In this document: positions 12,062-23,135 of the stretch, in pieces | Position numbering within the stretch: position 1 is the first letter of the stretch | Layout: the number at the start of each line of letters is the position of its first letter | Assembly (NCBI GenBank): GCA_023014485.1 | Contig: JAJOZX010002707.1 | Span: 372,501-436,500, forward strand | From: Bathynomus jamesi | Lineage: Eukaryota; Arthropoda; Malacostraca; Isopoda; Cirolanidae | Length of the DNA stretch: 64,000 nucleotides | Reading direction: 5' to 3' | The notes under the pieces: model-generated | Told to the model about the DNA's origin: nothing | Database searches by the model: none | What the model saw: the letters and a program-made list of their open reading frames with translations, nothing else | Program-made: the position numbers and the translations under genes

Positions 12062-12425
12062 AGGTGCAGTAGCAGAACCAGCCCCACAGCCCGGGTCTGC
12101 TTTTCCGGTATCGGCAGCGGGGGAGCCAGAAGTGAGGACATTTATGGTCCCCTCCCCTCGTTGCCATTTTTTTTTTAATTTTGAGAAGATTATGTAATGT
12201 GTAGGACGCATGTATGTTCATTGAAGAACAGGGAGAGAAGTATGTGTTTGAGAGCATGCTGGACTGCTCATAGGGTAGATGAGACACGGAAAAAAATCAG
12301 CTTAGGAGGACAGTGACAGGAGAAACGCAAGTTCCAGCACTCCCTGTCTTCTGCCTAACGTCTTCCACGGAGTACTTTCCTGGTCGATTGGTGTCTACAA
12401 TCTCCTCCTTGACACCAACACACTC

Positions 12426-13343
12426 GAATTACATCTGTCTCGCCATATGTTATGTATGAATAGCCTATACATAACTGAATGACGTATGTATGCAGCTTTG
12501 TAATTCGGAGAAATTTCTATGATATTATTGCGTCAGTTGCGTCATGAATGTGGTCGGTACATCATCGGCTGTCTCTGTCTTGTGTCTGGATAGTGAAGTT
12601 TTGTCGAAAATAATTTAGAATATGGTGATAAGAGGCGATAACTAAAACCTATCAAAAACCTAGTATTGGAAAGGAATTAAAGTAACGGAATGCTAGTTTA
12701 TTATGCGCTGTAGATCATTATAAATCACCAACGTGGGCTGATCTCTCTTAATTAATTTCAATACGTAACAAATATAAGCTAACGAAATCTAAGCATTTTA
12801 GCAATTCACTCTTAATTAAAATACATGAGTATTTATTTAAGAAGGATCGTGTTGTTTCAAATAAATTAATCACTGTATATTTTTCCGTACACTGTAAATA
12901 AACAATTAAGAAAGATAAATACAAGAGTAAATTAATACACTATTCAGATACTGTATGAAGACGTTCACAAAGACTCTACATTATAAAAATGCACAACGCA
13001 ACTTTTCTAAGTATATGACGCAAAACAAACACTCAAAATAAGATGTACAAATAGCGACTACTTTAAAAACGCACAGTTGAATAGTAATCTTACAGAATAA
13101 AATCTACAAAGCAACTGCCTTGTGTACTAAAAATTGCACAACGTAGTACTAAATCGTTCTGCATTTGGCAGCTGAGAATAGTTCGATTTCTTTCCATGAA
13201 CATTCGGAAATATTACTGGGTGAAGATATTTCGCCAAAGTTTGGCTTTGAATAGAAAGCTGAATATATTCATATAATGTGTATACATAACACTGGGGAAC
13301 AAATTTCAAATTTTTGTCTATTGAATTAGATTTGACAGTTACT
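12426..13343. other. non-coding stretch
   Basis: No gene, RNA or repeat structure was recognised between the 5' end of the LINE and the next transposon. Confidence 0.4.
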
Positions 13344-13701
13344 TCTAGGTAATTTGGGTGCGCTGAGCACGAATGTTTACTCGGTTTTGCTCTATCAGGT
13401 CCTGATTTTGCTCAACACCCTCCTCTTTCGTCGTATTCATAAAAAGTTTTTTTCTCAATACTCGCTAAGTCTTTTTGCAGTTACACATTATGCAACTAGG
13501 TTTTTATCTAGGTATTTGTACCTATTGTTATGGTATTGTTGTATTATGTATATTTTATATGTAACACCCTAAAAATATTTTTAATTTTGTCATTTTTAAC
13601 CCATTTTAATATTAGTAAATTAAGCTAAAAATATCATAGAATTCTAAAATTTTCTCGAGCGTTCCTGTTCTCTGTAAAGTATTCTAGAGGGACAACTAAA
13701 A

Positions 13702-13736
13702 TATATAAAAGCGACTCGTTTCCAGAGTTAATCAGT
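13702..13736 (+). promoter_or_regulatory. TATA box plus arthropod-type initiator
   Basis: TATATAAA at 13702-13709 is followed about 30 bp downstream by TCAGT (13732-13736) and several further cagt units. This spacing matches a TATA-Inr core promoter. It would drive the transposase starting near 14043, with a probable 5' UTR intron whose acceptor is the tttcag near 13975. Confidence 0.65.
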
Positions 13737-14042
13737 CAATTCAATCAGTCAGTCAGTCAGTTGAGTTAGTTAATTAAGTTTGGGCATTAACATAATTTTG
13801 AATTGGCATATGATTTAGTGAGTAATTTTGTCATCGTGATTTAATATAGTTGATTTAATTAGACGTAATTTATATTGTACCTACTCATCCGTGTTTCTAG
13901 TTTAATTCATAGATTGTAAGTACCTATTTCATAATAAGTACCTATTTAAACTAATTTTTGTTTGTTATATTTCAGATTTTCTTAAATTTATATGAATTAA
14001 GGGCTTTAAATACCTTTACAAATTGGCAGAACAATCAAGCAA

Positions 14043-15438
14043 TATGTCATCAAGCACTAGAAAGTTCAAATGCAAAAACAACCCTGATTCCTTCTGTTAT
14101 ATATGTGGAAATTTTACACTTCCACATCAACGAGCAAATATAACTGACTTCGTAAAAAGAGCTTACTTAGCTTATTTTTGGCATAAAACTGGGGGACCAA
14201 GATAAATCGTGGGCTCCACATAAAGCCTGCACTATATGCATTGAAAGACTGCGACATTGGACGAAGGGTTCGGATTCAAAAATACCTTTTGGAGTTCCGA
14301 TGGTAAGTTTATGATTTCATAAAACTACGTAATTTAATCACTAGTATACTGTAACTTACCTAAATGTAATTGTAACTTAGGTACATAAACAAAAATTTAC
14401 AGAAAATGTTTATAATAATCTCAAATATTGCATAAGGTTGAAACACATAGAAATGTTAAATGTTTGGGTGATAACTTTTGATAAAATTCATAAAAACAAG
14501 TCTCTCGTCGCTTTTGTTAACGCTTTACATTTTTTTTTCCATATCAGGTGTGGCGAGAGCCTACTAACCACGAGACCGATTGCTACCTTTGCTTTGTCAA
14601 GACTTCGGGCTTCACTAAGAAAAATAAACATTGTATCGAGTACCCAAATTTCGACACCGCGATACGACCTGTGCTACATTCAAATGAGATCCCCATTCCA
14701 AAATTTAAGGGTCTGCCAACTCAAGAATTAGTTGAAGATGTTCCTGAAAATATTGTTATGCACTTTGAGGAGTCAGACACCGATTTTGACCCCAGCGTAT
14801 TTGAAAGTCAAAACGATCCGCAAAAGTTTAACCAGGCCGAGTTGAATGATCTTGTAAGGGATCTAAATTTGCCAAAAAGGCTGCGGAAATTTTAGCTTCA
14901 AGACTTAAGAGAAAAACTTGCTTACTTCAAACACATACATTTCATTTTACAGAAAAAGAGAAGAAGAACTTGTTAAATATTTTAGAACAGAGGATAGTTT
15001 AGTATATTGCTGCGACATAGTTGGTTTATTAAAGAAGATGGGGGTTGAGTCTTACGATGCAAATGATTGGCGCTTGTTTTTAGACAGTTCGAAAAGAAGT
15101 CTTAAGTGTGTGTTGTTGCAATATGAGCATAAAAATGCATTTTTTGAATAGCCATCTTGACCAATTTCCAAGTAATTTAGGTGATGTAAGTGACGAACAA
15201 GGGGAGAGATTCCACCAAGATATCAAAATTATGGAGGAACGGGGTACCAAGGCCCGCTGCTGGGATTTCCCACATGATGGCTGATTACTGCTGGTGCTTG
15301 AAAAGAGACCTGCCATCAACAAGCAAATACGCTAGAAAGTCCTTACAAAAGAAAAATTTTTGCCACAGTGAAAGCTTCATATCTGTTTGTTTTTTTATTT
15401 TAAGTCATTTCTATCGTTATAATGTAATTTTACTGTAG
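14043..15438 (+). pseudogene. transposase-like protein, Cys-rich N-terminus, central deletion
   Basis: The start at 14043 (MSSSTRKFKCKNNPDSFCY) is chosen because it aligns with the second copy. Cys pairs (CYICG, CTICI, CYLC) suggest a zinc-binding N-terminus. An intron at 14303-14547 has gtaagt and a cag acceptor and interrupts the gene just before VWREP. Frame changes occur near 14190, 14880 and 14935. After LLQYEHK the reading jumps directly to the C-terminal block HFLNSHLD...DEQGERFHQDI (about 15140-15230). This removes roughly 230 residues, including the presumed catalytic centre. It is therefore a non-autonomous derivative. The family function is inferred from its element context only. 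Confidence 0.75.
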
Positions 15439-15615
15439 TTTTGAACTGCTTTTGTATTCATGAAACTTGAAAAAAAAATTGAACACATGACTTAATTTTT
15501 TAGTCCTAATTTGAAAAATCTGGAAAATGGCACATAGGCTGTCGACAAGAATCAGGACCTGATAGAGCCACCAAACCGAGTTGAAATTCGTATTCAGCGC
15601 ACCCAAATTACCTAG

Positions 15616-16573
15616 AATCAAGTGTCAGATATCATTCAATAAAATACGTGTTGCCCAGTGTAATATACATAAGATATATCTTTTCTGTCGGAGAACGTTG
15701 TCAACAAAGACGGTCAGATTTTCAGGGTTTCTTTCGTTTTTTTCTATGTTGCTTCAAAGTGTTTTAGAAATATCATTGAGTTTTCGATTTTTTACTCTTT
15801 GTTTACTAATTTCGTTTAGATGGAGAGTTTGTAACAGATACGTTAATAACGACTGTCCCTCATCAGTCACCAACCACAAATAGGGTGTTAATATACACTC
15901 AGAGCTTGCTTACATGAACAAAACATCTTAGAAAACCAGACGAACTTAATACTTATTATGCATTACTTTCTCTATACGTTCTCGCGAAAGAGAACCATAG
16001 GGAGAAGTTCAGATCTTTCTCGAATTGATTTTATAGTTCCCGATTACAACCCGAAGAGCCTTTTCAAATTACTTCCAGTTCTATTTCCGACAGAAAAGAA
16101 ATCTTTGATTTTTTTTCACTGAGGATTTCAACAAAAAAATCTTTAATTCCGGTTCATTCTAATTCGGAAAAAAAGAAAAAAAAAGATTACGACTAAACTC
16201 GGTAATTCGATTGGGATTCAAATCCGAACTGATAAAAAACTTGGAAAATCCATTAAAAATGTTATAAGCGACCAAAGCAAAAAAAAAAATTAAAAAAATC
16301 GATTTTTACTGATTGTATTTTTTTTTCCCGAGTGAAAAACTCAATTATCCATTTAATACAGAAAGATGCTAATGACTATTTTAAATGACAACATAATACG
16401 AAACTACCACTTTCCAGAAAGCATTCACCAGTAGCTAATTCTTCAATGTAGTTTCGAAAGTAAAAAAAAAAAAAAATCACCTACTTCTTGCATCCTAATA
16501 CTCACATTTTTAATGGTCTCTTTCCTGAAAGTGATATTTCACGAATTTTTACTAATTTTTTTTCTAAATAATA
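15616..16573. other. non-coding stretch
   Basis: A/T homopolymer runs and no recognisable gene or repeat. Confidence 0.4.
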
Positions 16574-16594
16574 TGCCGTCACCCGGTGACGGCA
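16574..16594. repeat. perfect 10-bp-arm palindrome
   Basis: TGCCGTCACC and its exact inverse are separated by one C. The stem includes GCCGTCA/TGACGGC, the same 7-bp stem as the Helitron 3' hairpin at 44351-44368. No CTRR end follows it, so it is not called a Helitron end. Confidence 0.8.
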
Positions 16595-16654
16595 GGCGGC
16601 GCGCAGCAAACCCAGCCGTTCATTCTTCTACACAATAAGAATTAGTTGGTAGAT

Positions 16655-16800
16655 AAATGGGTACTCTGGGTAACCTAGTAGTTAAGACGCTGGGCTGCTG
16701 ATCGGGAGGTCGTGAGATCGAGTCCAGGCGAGGACATTGTAATCTCTGACCCCCCGTGGTGGGGCGTGGTTCGGATTCCCCGTTAAACTGTAGGCTTAAG
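16655..16800 (+). mobile_element. tRNA-derived SINE head
   Basis: The sequence has tRNA-like internal promoter boxes: TAACCTAGTAGT as A box (from 16671) and GAGATCGAGTCC as B box (about 16716-16727). The segment between them resembles a degenerate anticodon arm. The acceptor ends do not pair, so it is not a functional tRNA. The tail continues into GC-rich sequence of unknown nature up to about 17100. Confidence 0.65.
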
Positions 16801-17426
16801 GTGGCGTGACAAGCTTGACCTTCGCCAGAATGAACAGTTCGGGCATGAACAATTCGGGCGGCAGCAAAACCAAGGTTAACCAAGAATAACACCCACTTAT
16901 GTGGTTCCAGAACCCCTTGCGGGCGTGCGGAGACGCGTGTGTTCCAACCCCCACCTCCCCACAGCCACCCTTGCCTGAATCCAGGGGTTCGATACACGGA
17001 TCCGATTTAGCTTGAGGCGTCTGCGAAACTGAGCGAAGCAAACCCTAAAGTATATAATTAATTCATCCACAAACCCCCATTTGAGGGCATGCGGGGGGCA
17101 GCGATATGGACTGAAGTTAAACTGAGTTTGGTAAGACCAAATTTGGTTAGTAATAACACTGGCCAACAAAATGAAACTTTTTTTTCTCATCACAAACATG
17201 ATCACACTTTTCTTAATGCAGTTTTCGCGCTGATTCCGAATCTGGTTTTATTTGTTTTCTAGCACGTATAGTTATATAGATACACTGGTTTTGATATTTT
17301 TAAGTTTTTGATATTGCTATAAGAAAATTTATGGATGTATAGATCACACTTAGGAATGCTAAACAGCAAATACATCATATACCTTATTCAATGTACTTAT
17401 AAATAAAGAATATATACATTATTTTA

Positions 17427-18238
17427 TTAAAAGCGCTGTGAGTGTGATTTCCTTTTGTAAATTTGGCCTGGATTGTCACGATACAGCATCCAACAATGGT
17501 CCGCCATCATGCTTTCATTCCAATATCCTTGGTAGCGCTTCTCCATCATCTGAATATCTTGATGGAAGCGCTCTCCTTGCTCGTCACTCACTGCACCAAG
17601 GTTTTCAGGAAAGAAATCTAAGTGGGAATGCAGGAAGTGAATTTTTAACGACATTCGACACTCCATTTCTTTGAAGGCATCAAGGAGGTTCTTGACTCCA
17701 TCCTTATACGCAGGTGACTTGTTGCTTCCAAGAAAGTTTTCACATATCCATTTGAACGCCAGCCAAGCCTTCAATTCCAGCGGACTTAGGACTTTTTCAA
17801 ATTCAGTGTCATTCAAAACCTCCCTTATTTGTGGCCCAACAAAAATTCCTTCCTTCAATTTTGCTGCAGTAACCTTCGGAAATTTCCTTGAAAGGTATTG
17901 GAACCCTTCAGAATTGACTTTACCCATTGCTTTAACAAAATTCTTCATTAAACCAAGTTTAATGTGAAGAGGTGGCAGATAGTTCTTTTGGGGATCCACT
18001 AAAGGGACAGACTGGACATTGCTTATCCCTGGGACATATGTATACCTAAGTGGCCAGTCACTTTTGGTGTAATGTTCTATAGTGGCGCGACTGTCCCACA
18101 GGCAAAGGAAACAACAAAATTTTGTGAATCCTGACTGCATACCCATAAGCATTCCTATAACTTTTAGATCTCCACAAACATTCCATTGATGACTGTCGTA
18201 TTTGATTGCCTTAAGTAGTATATCCATATTGTCATATG
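17427..18238 (-). pseudogene. unclassified transposase-like protein, C-terminal half
   Basis: This is the continuation of the gene at 23136-24008 beyond the hAT. It begins in the duplicated target site and reads NMDILLKAIKYD, then VCGDLKVIGMLMG, CCFLCLWDSR and DEQGERFHQDI, ending at a natural stop at 17427. The conserved Asp in CGDLKV, the C-x2-C between, and the Glu in GERFHQD would suit a D-D-E nuclease with an inserted zinc knuckle, but that is inference. This half is open over about 270 codons with no internal stop, so the gene was probably nearly intact when the hAT inserted. Confidence 0.8.
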
Positions 18239-18248
18239 CAGAGATGGG

Positions 18249-18416
18249 CACGATCTTGATCTTCAAGATCAGATCGTGATCTTGAAGATCAAGATCGTGA
18301 TCTGATCTTGATCTTGAAGATCACTTTTATTGTGGTGATCTTGATCTTGATCTAAGATCACTTTATTTCTTGTGATCTTGATCTTGAAGATCACTTTAGA
18401 CTTCAAGATCACTTTT
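18249..18416. repeat. left subterminal AAGATCA/TGATCTT array of the hAT
   Basis: AAGATCA and its complement repeat many times in overlapping palindromic arrangement (cttgatcttgaagatca). hAT transposases typically bind short subterminal repeats, so these are likely binding sites. Confidence 0.85.
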
Positions 18417-19394
18417 AATTTCAGATTCTTAAATATGCCGCTATGCGAATGTCATTTGTTTTTTGTCCAAGCGACATCTGGTGGCAACTTTGTTCAACAC
18501 CGACTGTTTATGTTTTCTGTTAGTTGGGTGACTTGCGTCATGCGTGGGCTCATGGAAGGTGTAGTTGCTGTGGAATTTAGGCTCGTAAAAAGTGTAATTT
18601 ACTGTGCAATTATGTTAAAAGTGTTCTATTAATATATTATTATATATAGGCATAAAATATAGCCTATAGGTCCGTATTCATAATAAATTAATTCTAAACA
18701 TATTTTATTTACAGATTGAATTTTTTAATAATGAGTGCAATTTTACAACTTCAACAGGCTCCCAAGGGAACCAAATATTCTAGGTTGTCACCAGAACAGT
18801 ATTCAATATATTTAGATAACAATGTTGGTAATAAGGATCAATCTGTGCTATTGAACGGAAAATATTTTCAAATTGTCGAAAAAACTGGAAACAGTATCAA
18901 AGTTATTTGTAGGCAGTGTACAAAGAAAACTACAATTCTGTCTGCTGGCCTCGACTCAACAAGCAATCTTCTGAGGCACCTCAGGGTTAGTACTACTTAG
19001 TAACTAAGTAGTAAGTAGCAACATTGACATAATGGTTCAAGTCATATTTTAAGTGACTGGTGCCATACAAGACTAATGCTACATTTACATAGACGTCCAT
19101 TTGAATATATTGTGCACTTCAGATATTAATAGATTATGGACTAGTAACTACATTAAAAACTGCCGATATCCAACTATAATAAAACGCCAGGTGTATCTGT
19201 CTTTCTCTCTGTCTGATCCATGTCTGTAATTTCTCCTATTTAGTTACTGAAGGACGAAATTCGGCTTTCAATTTAACATAGGATAAAAATGCACTGATCA
19301 TGGTGAAAATAATTTTAGTTAAAGATAACAAAATTTTAGAATCTTGTTAAGTATTAATTTCAACTAGAAGTTTGATACTCTGATAAATATTATA

Positions 19395-19440
19395 CAGGGT
19401 GTTCAAGAAGTCTCTCCGCATGATAATAATTTTTTTCTTT
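19395..19440 (+). mobile_element. single mariner-type terminus in hAT intron 1
   Basis: TA followed by CAGGGTGTTCAAGAAGTCTC has the form of a Tc1/mariner end. No matching inverted partner was found nearby. It directly abuts the acceptor of exon 2, so either the rest was deleted or the match is fortuitous. Confidence 0.35.
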
Positions 19441-20275
19441 GCAGAAACTACATTCGGATCTTTTGGGTGAATATGAATCGGAGAAGAATCTCGCAAGCGT
19501 CCAGCTAAAGAAGAAGATGCCAGCGGCAGCAATGCTGGCCCTGCCAAAATTGCCAAGCAGTCAACACTAAGCATGTTCCACATTTCCAAGCAAAAACCAG
19601 GACCACCAATATGCAAGGATATCCTTGAAAAGAAGATTCTCTCGCTTGTGGCTAATGGGCTCCTACCATTGAGCCTAGTTGAACTACATGAATTTAAGGA
19701 TCTTCTTTCATGTTAGTATAACTCAAATATTTTGCTATTTTTTCCATAGCTAATATCTGATTAAAATAATTAATCATATTATTTGTATGAACATTAGACT
19801 ATCGCTAGCCTAGCTAAATATTTTGATATTTTTTCCATAGCTAATCTATTGTATTTGTTTTAATTTTTAAATATTTTTTTCAGACGTCAACCCGGCTGTT
19901 CAGGTGCCATCTAGACGCACCCTGGCTAGATCTCTTGCAACAACAACCAGTACAATGAAGGAAGACATACAAGCAAAACTGGCAGCAGTTGACCATGTGT
20001 ATGTTACATGCGACATATGGTCAACTAATCACCGCAGTTTCATGGGAGTCACTGCGCATTGGGTATGCTATTGATTTAGTGTATTATTTTTATATAATTG
20101 ATAAATTGAACATTGGTGATAGACTGATAGTCTGATAGACTTATAGTATAATCTTTTCAATTATTCGACATGTGTTCCTCATTCATTATTTTGGTGAGTC
20201 TTCATTTTGCTGTGATTCACAGTAATTTCACACTAATTCACTGATTCTGTCATCTGTCATTGTGTCTGATTCACA

Positions 20276-20334
20276 GCAAAATGTGGAAGAGTCCATATTC
20301 ACAGGCTGTGAATATGGACTCTTCCACATTTTGC
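20276..20334. repeat. perfect 29-bp-arm hairpin in hAT intron 3
   Basis: The arm starting gcaaaatgtggaagagtcc is followed, after one base, by its exact reverse complement. A perfect, nearly spacer-free inversion of this length suggests a recent template-switch event or a small foldback insertion. Confidence 0.9.
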
Positions 20335-20764
20335 TCTTATGGGATGGGTCACTGATGTGGTGGTATGGTAGGCGACTCATCGCTGAATTGCCTCCTTTAT
20401 ATCACATAGTTCTTCTCTTCAATGTTTTGGTGGCGCAGTTTAGCTGGTGCGTGTCTAACCAATATTATTAAATTAAGCTTAAAAAAATGTTCATACAAAC
20501 ATTGATTTTATATTCTTACATTACAGATCAATGATGACTTGTCGCGAGGATCAGCTGCACTGGCATGCCGAAGATTTCGTGGAACACATAGCTTTGATAA
20601 AATTGCTGGAATATTGGACAGGATCAACTCGGAGCATGGTTTATCTTATAGAAAAGTTGTATCTACAGTCACCGACAATGCATCGAACATGGTGAAATGC
20701 TTTAAAGAGTTCGGTGTTCGTGTTCAGAATCGTACTGACGACATTGATGAAGATCTACAGATCT

Positions 20765-21320
20765 ACAGATCTACAGAAGCTAAGGCTAACAAAGACCCTA
20801 AGATCCACTCTAAGGCTAGCCCGAGAGAAAGGAAAGAGTAGGGGGTTAAGAGAAGAGAGGAGAATAAGGGGTTAAGTAAGGAGCAACACCTATCATTCGT
20901 GGGTTAACATTCATTCAGAAAAAGAGGGAAAAAGTCTCACCATCATCATCCGCCGGCCACTGCCGACAAGTCAGAAAAATAGTCGGAGAATATAGGAGAG
21001 GGGTAAAAATGAAAAGAAGTAAAATAAGAACGCTTACAAACCATGCAAACACAGTCTTAACTCACTGTCATACCATGCAAACTACAAACATGCAAGGAAA
21101 GAGTTACAGACATGCAAGTAAGGAGATAAGAAAAAAAAAAAAAGTAGGTAAAATTAAACAAAAAGAGGGTTAGTTTACGCTACAAGCTACATCTACATTC
21201 GTGTTAGTCTAATTTTTTTTTTTTTTTTTTTTAATTATTATTTAATTTTTTTTTAATTTTTTTTTTTTTTATAATTTTATTGCTGGCATCACACGCTGGC
21301 ATGTCACAAGCTGGCATCCA
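20765..21320. other. inserted or intronic segment in the hAT gene
   Basis: This stretch splits the transposase between the second Asp block and the acidic segment. It starts beside a triplicated atctacag and ends beside a triplicated gctggcat. A short stretch near 20785-20815 (aacaaagaccctaagatcc) resembles, inverted, the 3' end of the LINE at 59565, so part may be a LINE tail. Poly-T tracts lie at 21211-21272. Confidence 0.45.
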
Positions 21321-22917
21321 TCGTCAACAGACTCATCCTCGAGCACCACCACCATGATGAAAAAGATTCAGATGAAGAGGTTATCATCAGCAACTTTCCT
21401 GAACATTCAGGAGAGCATGGAGAGGAGTCAGTGAAACTATCATCCCATATTCGATGTGCCTCCCACACATTGAACTTGGTAGCAACAACTGATGCAGATA
21501 AAGGACTGAATTCACCTGGACTAAAGAAGATAAAGCATTCTGCAATGGGAAAATTTTCGGCGCTGTGGAATGCTGCTGGTAAACCCAAGTCAGCAGAAAA
21601 AATACAGGAAAAACTGGCGTCCAATTTAGGTACCCATGCGTCACCCGATGGAACTCAATGTACGACTCATTAAGCCAAATATATAAACATAAGAACGACG
21701 TGAATGTAGCTCTTGAAGAACTGAATCTACCCATCCTCAAAGACAATGAATTGGAATTTATTTCAGAATATTTGTCTGTTCTAAAACCAATTGCAGCAGC
21801 CCTCAACAAATTACAGGCAGAGAAAGAATGCTACTACGGTTGTCTTCTTCCAACAGTCCTAGTGACTCAAGATGCCCTCGCAAGATTGGAGCCTATCCAA
21901 CCAAACGACCTGCACTTGAGACACTGCATGCCATTACTGGCAACAGTCGTCTCTGGCTTCAATGCCAGATTTGGTCATTTTTTGTCGTTGAGCCCCGAGG
22001 TAACTGATGCCGTTTTGGCCTCAGTATCTCATCCGTATTTCAAACTTAGATGGATATCATTGTTGCAAGGGCCTAATTTCGGCGATCATGAAGCAATCAA
22101 GTCTCAAGTAAAAGACAAGCTGCAAATGGCTGTAAGAAATTGTAATTCTGACAGCAGTGGTAATAGTTCGGTGAACTCAGACTCATCATCTGAAGACGAT
22201 TTCTTCAGAACTATGGACGGCTCATTCTCTGCTCCTAACAACAAGGAAGACTTGGAAGTCCTCAATTATTTGCAGGACACCAGTAAGGCACTCGACTCTT
22301 TAGATAGGTATCCTGCTATAAAGAAGATCTTCAAGAGGTATAACACCACGCTACCTTCCTCTGCACCAGTGGAACGGTTGTTTTCGTTTGCTGGCATGGT
22401 TCATAGCCCCAAACGAAGTCGTCTCTCGGATGGTAACTTTGAACAATTGGTTTTGCTGAAAGCAAATGTTTACAGCGGTTGAACATTAAATTAACACTCT
22501 TAACTTGCGGTTTTTACCCTTATATTGTCAGTAATTGCGTACTGCAGTAAAACTGTAAAATTAAATTCTATGTAAAAAATGTTTACTTATATATGCTGAC
22601 CATTCATTGATATGGGTTATGGACCTGGTGAAATGAGAATTGAGAAAAATAGAACTAAAAACTATATGTAGGTCATTTAATAGTTTTTTCTTTGCTGATA
22701 AGTTATGATAATACTAAGTTTTAAGTTTACCACCTGAAAAACTGAAAGGGGAATCGTCAATCCCCGTGGTTTAGATCAGGTGACATGGGTAGGATGCGAT
22801 GCTTGTATTGCCTCAGCCCTCAGGGGAGTATTAGGAGTGATACTTTTCAGGAGTGATTAACAAAATAATTTGTTTTTGTTTACTCTACAAGAGTACAACT
22901 TTTTTCAATTCATATAA

Positions 22918-23115
22918 AAGTGATCTTAAAAAGTGATCTTGAAAAGTGATCTTCAAGATCACGATCTTGATCTGGATCTTCAAGATCACATTTTTCTGGT
23001 GATCTGATCTTGATCTTCAAGATCACATTTTTCTGGTGATCTGATATTGATCTTCAAGATCACATTTTTCTGGTGATCTGATCTTGATCTTCAAGATCAC
23101 CAAAGTTGGTGATCT
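22918..23115. repeat. right subterminal AAGATCA/TGATCTT array of the hAT
   Basis: The same heptamer recurs inside a repeated block of about 42 bp containing cacatttttctggtgatctg, present about three times. It mirrors the left array. Confidence 0.85.
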
Positions 23116-23135
23116 TGCCCATCTCAGGTCATATG

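Larger units (their letters stand above)
8915..12425 (-). mobile_element. degraded LINE (EN-RT), split by a solo LTR
   Basis: A minus-strand non-LTR retrotransposon reads from about 12425 (5' UTR) to about 8915 (3' end). The endonuclease part lies at about 12061-11380 and the reverse transcriptase part at about 10340-8925. The interruption at 10357-11214 is an inserted LTR; removing it restores continuity of the protein across the junction. Fragments of the same family occur at 7478-7730, 48000-48417, 50735-51103 and 58917-58990. It resembles LINEs I associate with decapod crustaceans; this is recollection, not a search. Confidence 0.8.
13345..15615 (+). mobile_element. internally deleted transposon of an unclassified transposase family (copy 1)
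   Basis: The ends match as inverted repeats of about 70 bp: both read CTAGGTAATTTGGGTGCGCT and later share CTATCAGGTCCTGATT. The palindromic CTAG at each extreme could be the outer TIR bases or a 4-bp target duplication, so the true termini are uncertain by 4 bp. The gene inside is homologous to the one at 17427-24008 but lacks its central part. Confidence 0.85.
18731..22482 (+). pseudogene. hAT transposase, multi-exon, with frameshifts and an inserted segment
   Basis: Exon 1 (18731-18985) holds a BED-type zinc finger (VICRQC ... NLLRHLR). Exon 2 (19445-19711) starts KLHSDLLGEY and ends LVELHEFKDLLS, with one frame change near 19495. Exon 3 (19884-20062) carries the first catalytic Asp in VTCDIWSTNHRSFMGVTAHW. 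Exon 4 starts at 20527 with the second catalytic block TVTDNASNMVKCF. All three introns have GT/AG borders. Coding sequence is interrupted at about 20765-21320 and resumes with an acidic segment and SHIRCASHTLNL. A frame change near 21645 precedes the T-R-W-N-S block and the C-terminal part (21658-22482). That part ends in the dimerisation region SAPVERLFSFAGMVHSPKRS. The frame changes make this copy non-functional as it stands. Confidence 0.85.
18239..23127 (+). mobile_element. complete hAT transposon with exact 8-bp target duplication
   Basis: The ends are CAGAGATGGGCA and, reverse-complemented, CTGAGATGGGCA. The 8-bp duplication GTCATATG flanks the element (18231-18238 and 23128-23135). 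Both termini carry dense subterminal arrays of the AAGATCA/TGATCTT motif. The element is 4.9 kb and encodes a spliced transposase. It lies within the gene of the CACTGG element, so it is the younger insertion. Confidence 0.95.

Noticed and set aside
16655..16730. Functional tRNA gene
   Set aside because: A- and B-box-like sequences are present but the acceptor stem does not pair and no terminator follows; a SINE head fits better. The same reasoning applies at 24424-24590 and 46795-46985.
17438..17967. Plus-strand open frames opposite the transposase C-terminal half
   Set aside because: They are shadows of the minus-strand gene, which has clear conserved blocks.
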